Below, piece after piece: positions 26,203 through 33,916 of a stretch of 64,000 bases of DNA. Under the pieces are notes generated by a model. It was not told the DNA's origin and searched no databases. It worked only from the letters and a program-made list of their open reading frames with translations. The translations under genes were made by a program, and so were the position numbers. Source of the stretch: Adlercreutzia sp. ZJ176 (lineage in GTDB: Bacteria; Actinomycetota; Coriobacteriia; Coriobacteriales; Eggerthellaceae); NCBI RefSeq assembly GCF_011038975.1, contig NZ_JAAKEC010000001.1:124001-188000 (forward strand). The letters are read 5' to 3'. The stretch's first letter is position 1. Every line of letters starts with the position of its first letter.

Positions 26203-28443
26203 CTACCACTCGCCTTCCTCGAGGCGAACGCGGTCGCAGAGGCTTGCTGCGGCGAGGATGATGCCGACCGCCCCGGGAACGAGCGCACCCACGAGCGCGA
26301 GGGGGCTCGGGAGCGCGGCGGGCGCGGCCGCGGCGGAGCTGGCGGCTGTGGCTGCAGCGTCGCTGGCAGCGGAGCTAGCAGCTGCGGCTGCGGCTGCGGC
26401 GGAGCTGGCGCTGGCGGCGGAGCTGGCGGCTGTGGCTGCAGCGCCGGCGCCCACCCCGGCGGCCAGAGCCGTTCCCGCCACGACGCCGACGACGAGGACC
26501 GCCGCAGCCGCGCAGGCGCCCGCAACATCGAACGCGCGCGTCCCCCTCATGCAGAACAGCGAGAACAGCGTTGCGGCCGCAATCCAGCTCACCGCGACGC
26601 ACCAGGTCAGAGGCGTGGCAACCACGTCCACGAAAGCGTTCGCCACGCTCGCCCCCGCGATCTGCGCGCTCGCCGGCAAAAGCGCGTTTGCGAAGACGCC
26701 CCAGCCCATGAGGTCGCATGACCCCAGCGACGCGAAGGCGATCGCCGACACGACGGAGAACGCCGCAGTGGCCGCCGCCTCGCGCACGTCGAGCACCGCG
26801 CCCGCCGCCACGGCGGAGAGCGCACCGAGCCCGACCGAGCCGCAGAGCGGCTGCAGCAGCGCACAGACGGCGGGCCCGTCGCCGAAGCGACCCACGAACC
26901 ACCACCACGCGCCCGTCGCCGCCAAGAGCAGCAGCCCGGGGACGAACGCGAAGTTGAGCAGCAGCATCACCGCGAAGCACAGGTAGGCGGCGGGCGCGCC
27001 GAAGGCGGGCCGCCACGCCGAGAGCGCCGCCAAGGCCGCGAGCACCGCCCAGAACACGACGGGGAGGTCTGACGCCACGCCGAACAGCCCCGCGCCGCCG
27101 AACCGCATGTTCACGAGCGCCACCGCGCTCACCATCACCACGGACGCGACGGCGAGCACGCGCGCGACGACCGCCGCACCTGTCGGCCCCAGCCGGTCGA
27201 CCAGCGGCGGCAGGGGCTCGCGCGGCGCCACGGGCTCGGGCGGCGCGTCGGGCTCCTCTTCCTTCACGATGGCCGCGAGCGCGCGCTTGCCCGCCCGCGC
27301 GTTGCCCAGAAGCGGCGTGAGCTCGTCGGCGAAGGCAGCCACCGACTCGTAGCGCTCATCCGGGTCGGGGTCGAGCGCCATGAACATGATGTCGTCGGCC
27401 GCCGCGTCGAGCGCGTCCCAGCACAGCGACGGCAACACGAGCTCGGCTTCCTCGATGGCCTGCTCGGCCTCCGCAAGCCCTGGCGCGGAGAACGGGTTCG
27501 CGCCGGAGAGCATCTCGTAGGTGAGGCTCGCGAGCGCCCATTCGTCGGTGCGCACGTCGAGCGCTTCCTGGCGCATCTGCTCGAGCGGCATGTAGCCGAT
27601 GGTGCCGCCGCCCGCGGTGCCCTGGCCGCTGGCGTCCATGAGCGTGGCCAGGCCGAAGTCGGTCACCTTCACCACGCCCTTGGTGTTCACGATGACGTTC
27701 TCGGGCTTCACGTCGAGGTGCAGCACATCGGCGTCGTGCGCGAACTCGAGCGCGTGCGCCACCGAGCTGAACACCGCGACGATCACGTCGAGGCTGATGT
27801 CGTCGCCCATCTCGCGCATGATGCGCGCGAGCGTCTTGCCCTCCACATACTCCATGATGATGTAGGCCGTGGCGCCCTCCACCGCGCAGTCGTACACCGT
27901 GACGATGTTGGCGTCGTTGAGCTTGGCGACAGTCTGCGCCTCAGCGAGGCCGGGGATGTGGTCGAACAGGTCGTCCGCGTCGAGGTCGTCAGGATCGTCG
28001 AAGGAGGCGGAGGGGGCGGAAGCGTCGCGTGCGTCGCGAGCGCCGCGAGCGTTGGCGCCGCGGGTGCTGGCGTCGCGGGCGCCGCTGCCGGCACCCGAGC
28101 GGCGGCGCAGGAAGGCCGGTTCGTCGGGAGGGTCGAGGGGGTCGGGAATCTCGAAGTCGTCCTCCCAGGGAAGCGGCTCGCGCGCAGGCGCGGCGTCAAG
28201 CTCCGCGCGCGCCGCCTGCTCTTCCGCTTCGCGCGCCGCGCGCTCCTCGGCCTCGCGCTGCAGGCGCTCCTCCATGGCGAGCAGGTGGGCGCGCGCCACG
28301 TCGGATTCGGAGAGCTCGATGCACTTGATGGCGACGTCGCGCTTGAGGTGGGTGTCGTAGGCGTGCTGGACCGTGCCGTAGCCGCCCGCGCCGGCCTTGC
28401 CGATGACGCGGTAGCGGTCGAGTATGAGCTGGGTGCGGGCCAT
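26203..28443 (-). CDS. Membrane Ser/Thr protein kinase with N-lobe insertion and polytopic C-terminus
   Basis: A 746-residue Hanks-type kinase. The glycine loop GKAGAGGYGTV (15-25) and Lys40 in DVAIK are intact. The N-lobe is interrupted by about 115 charged, low-complexity residues (50-165) before helix C (AEAQTVAKLNDANIVTVYD). The catalytic loop is HLDVKPEN (242-249), where the usual HRD Arg is Leu. TDFGLA follows at 261-266, and GTIGYMPLEQM replaces GTxxYMAPEQ. From about residue 440 there are eight or more hydrophobic helices and an Ala/Ser-rich run of about 45 residues near the end. No extracellular PASTA repeats are present. It is a lone gene, substrates unknown. ATG is supported by position of the kinase domain. 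Confidence 0.88.
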   Translation of the reverse strand: MARTQLILDRYRVIGKAGAGGYGTVQHAYDTHLKRDVAIKCIELSESDVARAHLLAMEERLQREAEERAAREAEEQAARAELDAAPAREPLPWEDDFEIPDPLDPPDEPAFLRRRSGAGSGARDASTRGANARGARDARDASAPSASFDDPDDLDADDLFDHIPGLAEAQTVAKLNDANIVTVYDCAVEGATAYIIMEYVEGKTLARIMREMGDDISLDVIVAVFSSVAHALEFAHDADVLHLDVKPENVIVNTKGVVKVTDFGLATLMDASGQGTAGGGTIGYMPLEQMRQEALDVRTDEWALASLTYEMLSGANPFSAPGLAEAEQAIEEAELVLPSLCWDALDAAADDIMFMALDPDPDERYESVAAFADELTPLLGNARAGKRALAAIVKEEEPDAPPEPVAPREPLPPLVDRLGPTGAAVVARVLAVASVVMVSAVALVNMRFGGAGLFGVASDLPVVFWAVLAALAALSAWRPAFGAPAAYLCFAVMLLLNFAFVPGLLLLAATGAWWWFVGRFGDGPAVCALLQPLCGSVGLGALSAVAAGAVLDVREAAATAAFSVVSAIAFASLGSCDLMGWGVFANALLPASAQIAGASVANAFVDVVATPLTWCVAVSWIAAATLFSLFCMRGTRAFDVAGACAAAAVLVVGVVAGTALAAGVGAGAAATAASSAASASSAAAAAAAASSAASDAAATAASSAAAAPAALPSPLALVGALVPGAVGIILAAASLCDRVRLEEGEW

Positions 28444-28710
28444 GCCTGGTGGGCGCCTCTCGTGGTTCGCTCGTAGTTCGTTTGATCTGCGATAAGGCGA
28501 GCGCACGCCCGGGCGGCGCTCACGCACATGCTATCATACTTCCCAGGAGTCGCCCGAGCCATCAGCCTCCTGCACGTCCACGCAAATCCAACGAACGCGA
28601 AGCGCAGGTGCCCATGCCCCATCCCGCCGCCGCGGCCTTGGCGCTGGCGTTTCGGGCGTTGCTCAGCGTGCCCACCGGCCTGTGTCGCAATAAATCGCGA
28701 AAATGACCCC
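28444..28710. other. Intergenic region between the kinase gene and the tRNA promoter
   Basis: I see no gene here. It contains the presumed leftward leader of the kinase gene and GC-rich sequence without a clear hairpin. Open frames crossing it are shadows of the kinase gene or extend into the tRNA. Confidence 0.35.
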
Positions 28711-28739
28711 TTGCGCTGGCTTCTTCGTTCGGTTATCAT
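28711..28739 (+). promoter_or_regulatory. Sigma70-type promoter of tRNA-Leu
   Basis: TTGCGC and TATCAT are separated by exactly 17 bp, and the predicted start lies about 27 bp before the tRNA 5' end. Confidence 0.65.
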
Positions 28740-28772
28740 AGCTGTTGCTGTCAACGCAAGTCGACATCATGT

Positions 28773-28859
28773 GCGGGTGTGGCGGAATTGGCAGACGCGT
28801 ACGGTTCAGGTCCGTATGGGGGCAACCCCATGAAGGTTCAAGTCCTTTCACCCGCACCA
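28773..28859 (+). tRNA. tRNA-Leu (anticodon CAG), CCA encoded
   Basis: The sequence folds as a class II tRNA. GCGGGTG pairs with CACCCGC in the acceptor stem. The D arm contains GGCGGAATTGGCAGACGCG. The anticodon stem TACGG/CCGTA encloses TTCAGGT, with anticodon CAG (Leu, codon CUG). A long variable arm TGGGGGCAACCCCATG, typical of tRNA-Leu, and a T loop TTCAAGT follow. Discriminator A and an encoded CCA end the gene. It is preceded by a good promoter and followed by a repeat-rich region, not by an obvious integrase. Confidence 0.97.
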
Positions 28860-28998
28860 CTTACACACACCGGGGCCCGGGCAACTGCCTGGACCTCGTG
28901 CTTTTCGCCCGATCACGTTGATGTAGCCCCTGTTGCAGCTCGAAGACGAGGCGGGGCCGGCGTCTTCCTTCCCCCTGCGCACTGGTCGCCGACGGCGT

Positions 28999-29190
28999 CA
29001 CCGACAACGGCGCTTTTCCATCCACCCCTCAGGTGATTCTGGATGAAACGAGGCCGTTATCGGTGGTTTTTTGAGAAAAGTGGCTGGAGAATGCGCGTTG
29101 TCGGTGGTTTTAGGGGCCCGAAGCACCGACAACGAACGTTTTCCATCCAGCTTTCCCGGGCTGTGGATGCAAAGGGGGCGTTGTCGGTGG
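28999..29190. repeat. Five copies of a ~27-bp element in alternating orientation
   Basis: The element reads roughly CACCGACAACG-N3-TTTTCCATCCA. Plus-strand copies lie at 28999-29024 and 29124-29150. Minus-strand copies lie at 29039-29066, 29082-29110 and 29161-29190. Adjacent opposite copies can pair into imperfect stem-loops. No gene is visible, and nothing else in the window carries the element. The organisation resembles REP/BIME-type repeats. Confidence 0.8.
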
Positions 29191-29196
29191 CGCAAG

Positions 29197-29452
29197 GCTA
29201 CCGCGGTCCGTGGCGCCGCAGGCACGAGGCAACCGCGGACCGCGGCAGCGCAAGCGCCCGGCAACCGCGGACCGCGGCAGCGCAAGCGCCCCGCAGCTCC
29301 AAGGCGTGGCAGCACAAGCGGCCGGCAACCACGGGCACGGCGGCGCCGCAAGCACGAGGCAATCGCGGACACGGCAGCGCAAGCGCCCGACAACCACGGG
29401 CATGGCAGCGCAGACACCCGGCAACCGCGAGCCGCGGCGACGCAGGCGCTAG
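29197..29452. repeat. GC-rich tandem array, eight units of about 32 bp
   Basis: The best-conserved units (29229-29260, 29261-29292) begin GCAACCGCGGACCGCGGCAG. Of eight units, six are 32 bp, one is 34 and one is 30. The last unit runs into the stop codon of the ABC permease gene on the other strand. No unique spacers exist, so this is not a CRISPR array. Confidence 0.85.
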
Positions 29453-30855
29453 ACGGTTGCCACGGTCTTGGCTGCGGCGGCGCCCTTCACCCCGGCGTTG
29501 CCGAGGCGGATGCGGCCCACCGCAAGCGCCACGGCGAAGAGCGCCGCCGCGAACAACAGCACCATGCCCATGGCGATGACCGCAGGCGCGAGCGCCTCCC
29601 AGGTGAGCGCGTCGGCCTGGGCGATGTTCACGAGCGCCTGGCCGTGCCAGTACGACGGCGTGAAGCGCGCGACCACTTCCATGCCCCCGCCCATGAGGCT
29701 CACGTCCATCCACGACCCGCCCAGAAACGACAGCACGAGCCCGGTGATGTTCGACGCCGCGTTCGCCGTCATCTCAGAAGCGCCGGCCTGCGCCAGCAGA
29801 AAGCCGAACGCGAGCGCGAACAGGACGAACGCCAGCGAGTCCGCGATGCACAGCGCCACGCGCCACGCCTCGGTGCCCGAAAGCGACCCGCTGAACACCA
29901 CCAGCCCCTGAGCCGACAGCCAGCCCCACGTAATGAGCGCGCACACCACGCCCGCCGCCGCCAGCCCCAGGCTGAGCGACAGGCTGCTCACCGGCGCGGA
30001 GAGGTTGCGCCGCCGCACGTCCGTGCGGTTGAAGCCCGCCATGGTCACCGACACCAGCACGCCCACCGCGCACAGGATGGGGTAGGTCTGCCAGCGGTTG
30101 TACAGCAGGAAGTCGTCGGGCAGAGGCGAGGCCTCCCCTTCCTCGACGGCGTAGGAGGCCGCCGTCTCCGTGCGCATGTCGTCGAGCGCGGCTGCCGTCG
30201 CCGCGGCGAGCACGTCGTCGGCGACGTCCGCGTCGCTTGCGGCCGCGCCGCCCGCGTCGGCCGCATCACCCGCACCGGCCACGTTGCCCGCGTCGGTCGC
30301 GGTCGCGCTGCCCGCGTCGGCTACGCCGCCCGCCAGCACATCACCCGCGTCGTCCGCCAGCACGCCCGCCGCGTCCCCTTCCGCGCCGTCCGCGTCGAGG
30401 GCCACGTGCACGGCCGCGCACGCCAGGTACATCTGCAGCTGGTTCTCCACCTCATAGCCCGACGTGCGGTCGAAGCTCGCCACCGTCTGCACGCGCGGCA
30501 GCTCCTCGCCGGCACGCGCCGCCTCCACGAACGCCTCGCCGTATCCCTCCGGCACGATGACCAGGCAGTCCGTCGTGCCTTGCGCCACTGCGTCCTGCAG
30601 GGCGCGCTCGGTGCCGTCTACCTCAACCATGTTCGAGCGCTCGGCCAGGGTCTCGGAGATGCCCCCCGCCAGCGCGCTGCCGTCGCGGTCGATCACGGCC
30701 ACGTCGGCGCGGTCCTGCACGAAGTCATCGGAGCTGACGCCATGGGTGTTCCCCGTCGCCACGAACACGCCCATGAAGCCGAGGAGCACCACGTAGATGA
30801 GGATGTACGTGCGCTGCTTGAGCAGAATGCGACACGCGGTCTTAAAGATGTTCAT
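29449..30855 (-). CDS. ABC-2 type transporter permease with Ala/Asp/Gly-repeat extracytoplasmic loop
   Basis: A 468-residue ABC-2-family membrane subunit. One N-terminal helix (ILIYVVLLGFMGVFVATG) is followed by an extracytoplasmic domain of about 200 residues that ends in a repetitive Ala/Asp/Gly stretch (VADAGSATATDAGNVAGAGD). Five to six further helices occupy 255-455. The layout (TM1, large loop, five TMs) is that of YhgE/LinI-like and DrrB-type exporters. It is the last gene of the exporter operon and overlaps the other permease gene by 14 bp; the two would form the heterodimeric channel. The gene's 3' end abuts the 32-bp tandem array. Confidence 0.85.
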   Translation of the reverse strand: MNIFKTACRILLKQRTYILIYVVLLGFMGVFVATGNTHGVSSDDFVQDRADVAVIDRDGSALAGGISETLAERSNMVEVDGTERALQDAVAQGTTDCLVIVPEGYGEAFVEAARAGEELPRVQTVASFDRTSGYEVENQLQMYLACAAVHVALDADGAEGDAAGVLADDAGDVLAGGVADAGSATATDAGNVAGAGDAADAGGAAASDADVADDVLAAATAAALDDMRTETAASYAVEEGEASPLPDDFLLYNRWQTYPILCAVGVLVSVTMAGFNRTDVRRRNLSAPVSSLSLSLGLAAAGVVCALITWGWLSAQGLVVFSGSLSGTEAWRVALCIADSLAFVLFALAFGFLLAQAGASEMTANAASNITGLVLSFLGGSWMDVSLMGGGMEVVARFTPSYWHGQALVNIAQADALTWEALAPAVIAMGMVLLFAAALFAVALAVGRIRLGNAGVKGAAAAKTVATV

Positions 30856-32197
30856 GCTGCTGCCTCCTTGAGATGAGCGCGGCCGCAACGAGGAGCACCG
30901 CCGCCATGGCCACCAACGCGCCAACCGACATGAGGAACGGCTGGTAGCTGTCGTAGTAATACAAGGCGTAGAACGCCTGCGAGATCAGACGCGCGGGGTT
31001 CACGTAGGCGGTCCACGGCGCGGCGGCGGCGATCTCGTCCGCCAGGCTCATGCACGCCTGCCCGTAAAGCCCCGCGAACAGCGCCGACAGGCACGTGACG
31101 CACGTCATGACGCCGTTCTTCGCCATCTCGGGAATGCCAGGCAGCGCGCCCACGAACACGCCGAGCGCGCACGCCGTGAACGCCGACGCCGCGATGGCGC
31201 CCACGCACGCGGCGTCCTGCCCGCCGAAGTCGACGCCCAGCACCAGGCGGATGTACGCGAAGGCCACCAGCAGGCACACAAACGCCAGGACCCACGAGAC
31301 GGCGAACGTCGCCGCCAGCACCTGCGCGCGCGGCACGGCGCCGAGCACGCGGCGCGCGCCCACCTCCGAGGTGTTCGGGCAGGCGCGGCTCATGGCGACG
31401 AGCCCGATGGTGGCGGCGAACATGGTCGCCATGCCCAGAAGCGCGTAGTAGTAGCGCGTGGACTCCGTCGGCGCGTTGTGCGTGACCGACACGCGCTCGG
31501 TGAACGTGCTGTCAGCCACCTCGAGCGCCTGGTCAACGAGGGCTTCGACGTCGATGCCCATGCTCAAGAGCAGAGCCGAGGCGTCTTCGACGTCATCGGA
31601 CGAGATCGAGGTGCCCTGCTCGTAGTCCTTGACGGAGGCGGGCAGCGTCGAGGGGTCGAAGGCCGCGGGGGAGAACGCGCCCGAGGTCACGGCTTGCTCC
31701 ACGTCGGAGCGGACGCGGCTCTCCACCGCGTCGGTCACGGCCCCCTTCGTGCGCTGCGCGCCGTCGAGCACCGTCTTCACCACGGTCTGCTGCGCCGTGA
31801 GCGCGTTATCGGCCGGGTCGAGCTTCATGTGCAGGTGCGGCGATCCCTGCGCGCCTACCGTGAGGTAGGCGATGGCGTCGGTCTCGGCGAGCGCGCGCTG
31901 CGCCGCCTCCTCGCTCTCCACGTACTGCGGCACCACGAGGCTTCCCACCTCGTCGGCCGCGGTGCCCGGCTCGCTCACCGCGTCGACCACCTCGCGCAGC
32001 ACCACCGCCTCGTCAGACTCCCACACCTCGTCCTGCACCACCACGAGTCCCAGCTCGGTGGCGTAGACCGTGTCATCGAGTCCCGCGAACATGAAGGAGA
32101 ACAGCGTGGACAGGATGATGGGGAACGCCAGGGACCACACGAGGAGGTCCCGGTCGCGCATGAGGTAGAGCGCCGTGTACTTGAACGTGTTCCACAT
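30842..32197 (-). CDS. ABC-2 type transporter permease
   Basis: A 451-residue subunit with the same plan as its neighbour: N-terminal helix (LLVWSLAFPIILSTLFSFMF), a soluble extracytoplasmic domain (about 35-250, containing VESEEAAQRALAETDAIAYL), then six hydrophobic helices. TRYYYALLGMATMFAATIG and SEVGARRVLGAVPRAQVLAA are typical ABC2_membrane motifs. It starts 19 bp after the ATPase gene with GCAGGAGGCAC upstream and overlaps the next permease. Together with the ATPase it should export a drug, peptide or lipid. The substrate is not evident. Confidence 0.88.
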   Translation of the reverse strand: MWNTFKYTALYLMRDRDLLVWSLAFPIILSTLFSFMFAGLDDTVYATELGLVVVQDEVWESDEAVVLREVVDAVSEPGTAADEVGSLVVPQYVESEEAAQRALAETDAIAYLTVGAQGSPHLHMKLDPADNALTAQQTVVKTVLDGAQRTKGAVTDAVESRVRSDVEQAVTSGAFSPAAFDPSTLPASVKDYEQGTSISSDDVEDASALLLSMGIDVEALVDQALEVADSTFTERVSVTHNAPTESTRYYYALLGMATMFAATIGLVAMSRACPNTSEVGARRVLGAVPRAQVLAATFAVSWVLAFVCLLVAFAYIRLVLGVDFGGQDAACVGAIAASAFTACALGVFVGALPGIPEMAKNGVMTCVTCLSALFAGLYGQACMSLADEIAAAAPWTAYVNPARLISQAFYALYYYDSYQPFLMSVGALVAMAAVLLVAAALISRRQQHEHL

Positions 32198-32216
32198 GAT
32201 GTGCCTCCTGCCCGCG

Positions 32217-33569
32217 CTAGTCGCGCAGCTCGGTGCCGGTGATCTCGAGGAACACGTCGTTCAAGGTAGGCGGCTCAGCGTAGATGCGCCCGAACGCGAT
32301 GCCCTGCGCGCTGAGCAGGTCGAGCACGTCGGCCAGGTTGTGCGCGCCCGCGGTGCAGTCGACCGCGAGCACGTCGCCTTCGAGCTCGGCGCGCAGCGTG
32401 TGGGGCAGCTCGCGGACGCGCGCGAGGAGGTCGGCGTGCGCGGGGGCCGTGGGGACGGCAGCGTCCGCGTCCGCACCCGCCGCGCCCGCTGGCAGGCCCA
32501 TGGCCGCACCCGCCGCAGCCGTACCTGCCGCAGGATCAACCGCGGCCGCACCCGCCGCGCCCGCTGGCAGGCCCGCAGCCGCACCCGCGCCCATGGCCGC
32601 ACCCGCCGCAGCCGTACCTGCGGAAGGATCAACCGCGGCTGCGGCCGCTGGCAGGCCCGCTCCAGCCATGCCCGCCGCAGCCGTACCCGCCGAGGACACG
32701 AATGTTTCACGTGAAACATTCGCGTCAGCGTCGGCCGACAGGCCCGCCGCACCTGCACCCGCCAGCTGGATGCGCAGCTTCTCGCCCGTGCCGATCATGG
32801 CTTTGAGCTCGGAGTTCGTTCCGCACGCCACGCCGCGGCCCTTGTCCATGATCATGATGCGCGAGCAGATCTCCTCCACTTCCTCCATGTAGTGGCTCGT
32901 GTAGATGATGGTGGAGCCCTCGGCGTTCAGCCGCAGGATGCCCTCGAGGATGGCGTTGCGGCTCTGCGGGTCGACGGCCACCGTGGGCTCGTCGAGGATG
33001 ATGAGTTCGGGCTTGTGCGCGATGCCGCACGCGATGTTGAGGCGGCGCGCCAGGCCGCCCGAGAGCTTCTTCGGGCGGAAGCGCTCGTAGCCCTCCAGAC
33101 CCACGAAGCGGATGGCCTCGTCCACAAGCGCGCGGCGGCGGCCCTTGTCGGGCACGTAGAGCGCGCAGAAGTAGTCGATGTTCTCGCGCACGGTGAGCTC
33201 TTCGAACACGGCGAGGTTCTGCGGCACCACGCCGATCCGGCTTTTGAGGTCATAGCGCGTCGGCGCCATGGCCTCGCCGAACAGGCGCACCTCGCCCTTG
33301 TCGTATGTGAGCAACTGCAGGATGCAGTTGATGGCCGTGGTCTTGCCGCTGCCGTTGGGCCCGAGCAGGCCGAACACCTCGCCCGGCTCTATCGACAGGT
33401 TGAAGTGGTCGAGCGCGATGGTCTCCTTGTAGCGCTTGACCAGGTTCGACACCTCGACGACGAGGCTGCCTGCCGCGCCTTCCGCGCGCGTCGCGCGTGT
33501 TGTGCCTGCCGCATCCGTCGCGCGTGTTGCGCCTGCCGCGCGCGTCGCGTCCTTAGCGTCTCTAGTCAC
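32217..33569 (-). CDS. ABC transporter ATP-binding protein with repeat linker containing a parS site
   Basis: A 450-residue ATPase. The first 30 residues are Ala/Thr/Arg-rich. The nucleotide-binding domain (about 35-260) has Walker A GLLGPNGSGKTTA, Q-loop VVPQNL, signature KLSGGLARRLNIA and Walker B LIILDEPTVAVDP. After it comes an Ala/Gly/Pro linker of about 110 residues made of 2-3 repeats (VDPSAGTAAAGAAMG), then the conserved DrrA-type C-terminal domain (ELEGDVLAV, PPTLNDVFLEITG). The linker encodes NVSRETF from a perfect parS palindrome. GTG is the start, with GAAGGAGG six bases upstream, overlapping the stop of the DUF4177-like gene. Confidence 0.92.
   Translation of the reverse strand: MTRDAKDATRAAGATRATDAAGTTRATRAEGAAGSLVVEVSNLVKRYKETIALDHFNLSIEPGEVFGLLGPNGSGKTTAINCILQLLTYDKGEVRLFGEAMAPTRYDLKSRIGVVPQNLAVFEELTVRENIDYFCALYVPDKGRRRALVDEAIRFVGLEGYERFRPKKLSGGLARRLNIACGIAHKPELIILDEPTVAVDPQSRNAILEGILRLNAEGSTIIYTSHYMEEVEEICSRIMIMDKGRGVACGTNSELKAMIGTGEKLRIQLAGAGAAGLSADADANVSRETFVSSAGTAAAGMAGAGLPAAAAAVDPSAGTAAAGAAMGAGAAAGLPAGAAGAAAVDPAAGTAAAGAAMGLPAGAAGADADAAVPTAPAHADLLARVRELPHTLRAELEGDVLAVDCTAGAHNLADVLDLLSAQGIAFGRIYAEPPTLNDVFLEITGTELRD
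32703..32718. promoter_or_regulatory. parS centromere site (ParB binding), intragenic
   Basis: The 16 bases TGTTTCACGTGAAACA are a perfect palindrome matching the bacterial parS consensus, and the symmetry extends to 24 bp (32699-32722). The site lies inside the repeat linker of the ABC ATPase gene, where it is read as NVSRETF. A second identical site lies 28 kb away. Confidence 0.9.
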
Positions 33570-33762
33570 GCTCGTCCTCCTTCTCGAACACCAAGTCAAC
33601 GGAGAGGATCTTGCCGCTCGGCCCCATGAGCGTGGGCACCCACCCCGCGAAGGCGAAGCCGTCGGCAGCGCGCTCGTCGATGATGCGGCGATGCTCCTCG
33701 CTGCGCGCGGTGGTCAGCTTGCTGTTGCTGAACTCAACGGGCACGTACTCGTATCGTTTCAT
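33562..33762 (-). CDS. DUF4177-like small protein, first gene of the exporter operon
   Basis: A 66-residue protein. MKRYEYVPVEFSNSKLTTAR at the N-terminus and the central ERAADGFAFAGWVPTLMGP match the pattern of DUF4177 (MKKYEYKVV ... LNxxGxxGWEL ...), a small alpha/beta protein of unknown function often next to transporters. The ATG follows GAAGGAGGATCGC. Its stop overlaps the GTG of the ABC ATPase gene, so the operon is translationally coupled from this gene on. It is divergent from the histidine kinase gene with 154 bp between them, where the control region of both operons must lie. Confidence 0.7.
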   Translation of the reverse strand: MKRYEYVPVEFSNSKLTTARSEEHRRIIDERAADGFAFAGWVPTLMGPSGKILSVDLVFEKEDERD

Positions 33763-33916
33763 GCGATCCTCCTTCTTCGCGCTCCCACAGGCCGGGCGCG
33801 CTCCTCTCAACGTAGCTTCAAGTATCCACGCGAGGGGGATTCGGCAGAAGTGACTTTTGTCACGAGTTCACCTGCAAGAACGTGTTCGGCGCGGGCGCTT
33901 GCCGTATGATGGAAGC

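Noticed and set aside
29197-29452. Possible CRISPR array, because of regular ~32-bp units
   Set aside because: Units are contiguous with no unique spacers and no cas genes are in the window.
28773-29452. Integrated element downstream of tRNA-Leu
   Set aside because: No integrase gene and no duplicated tRNA 3' end was seen; the repeats alone do not prove integration.
29071-30876. 601-codon plus-strand frame across the tandem array and ABC permease gene
   Set aside because: It arises from GC-rich repeats and the antisense of the permease; composition is Arg/His/Ala without motifs.
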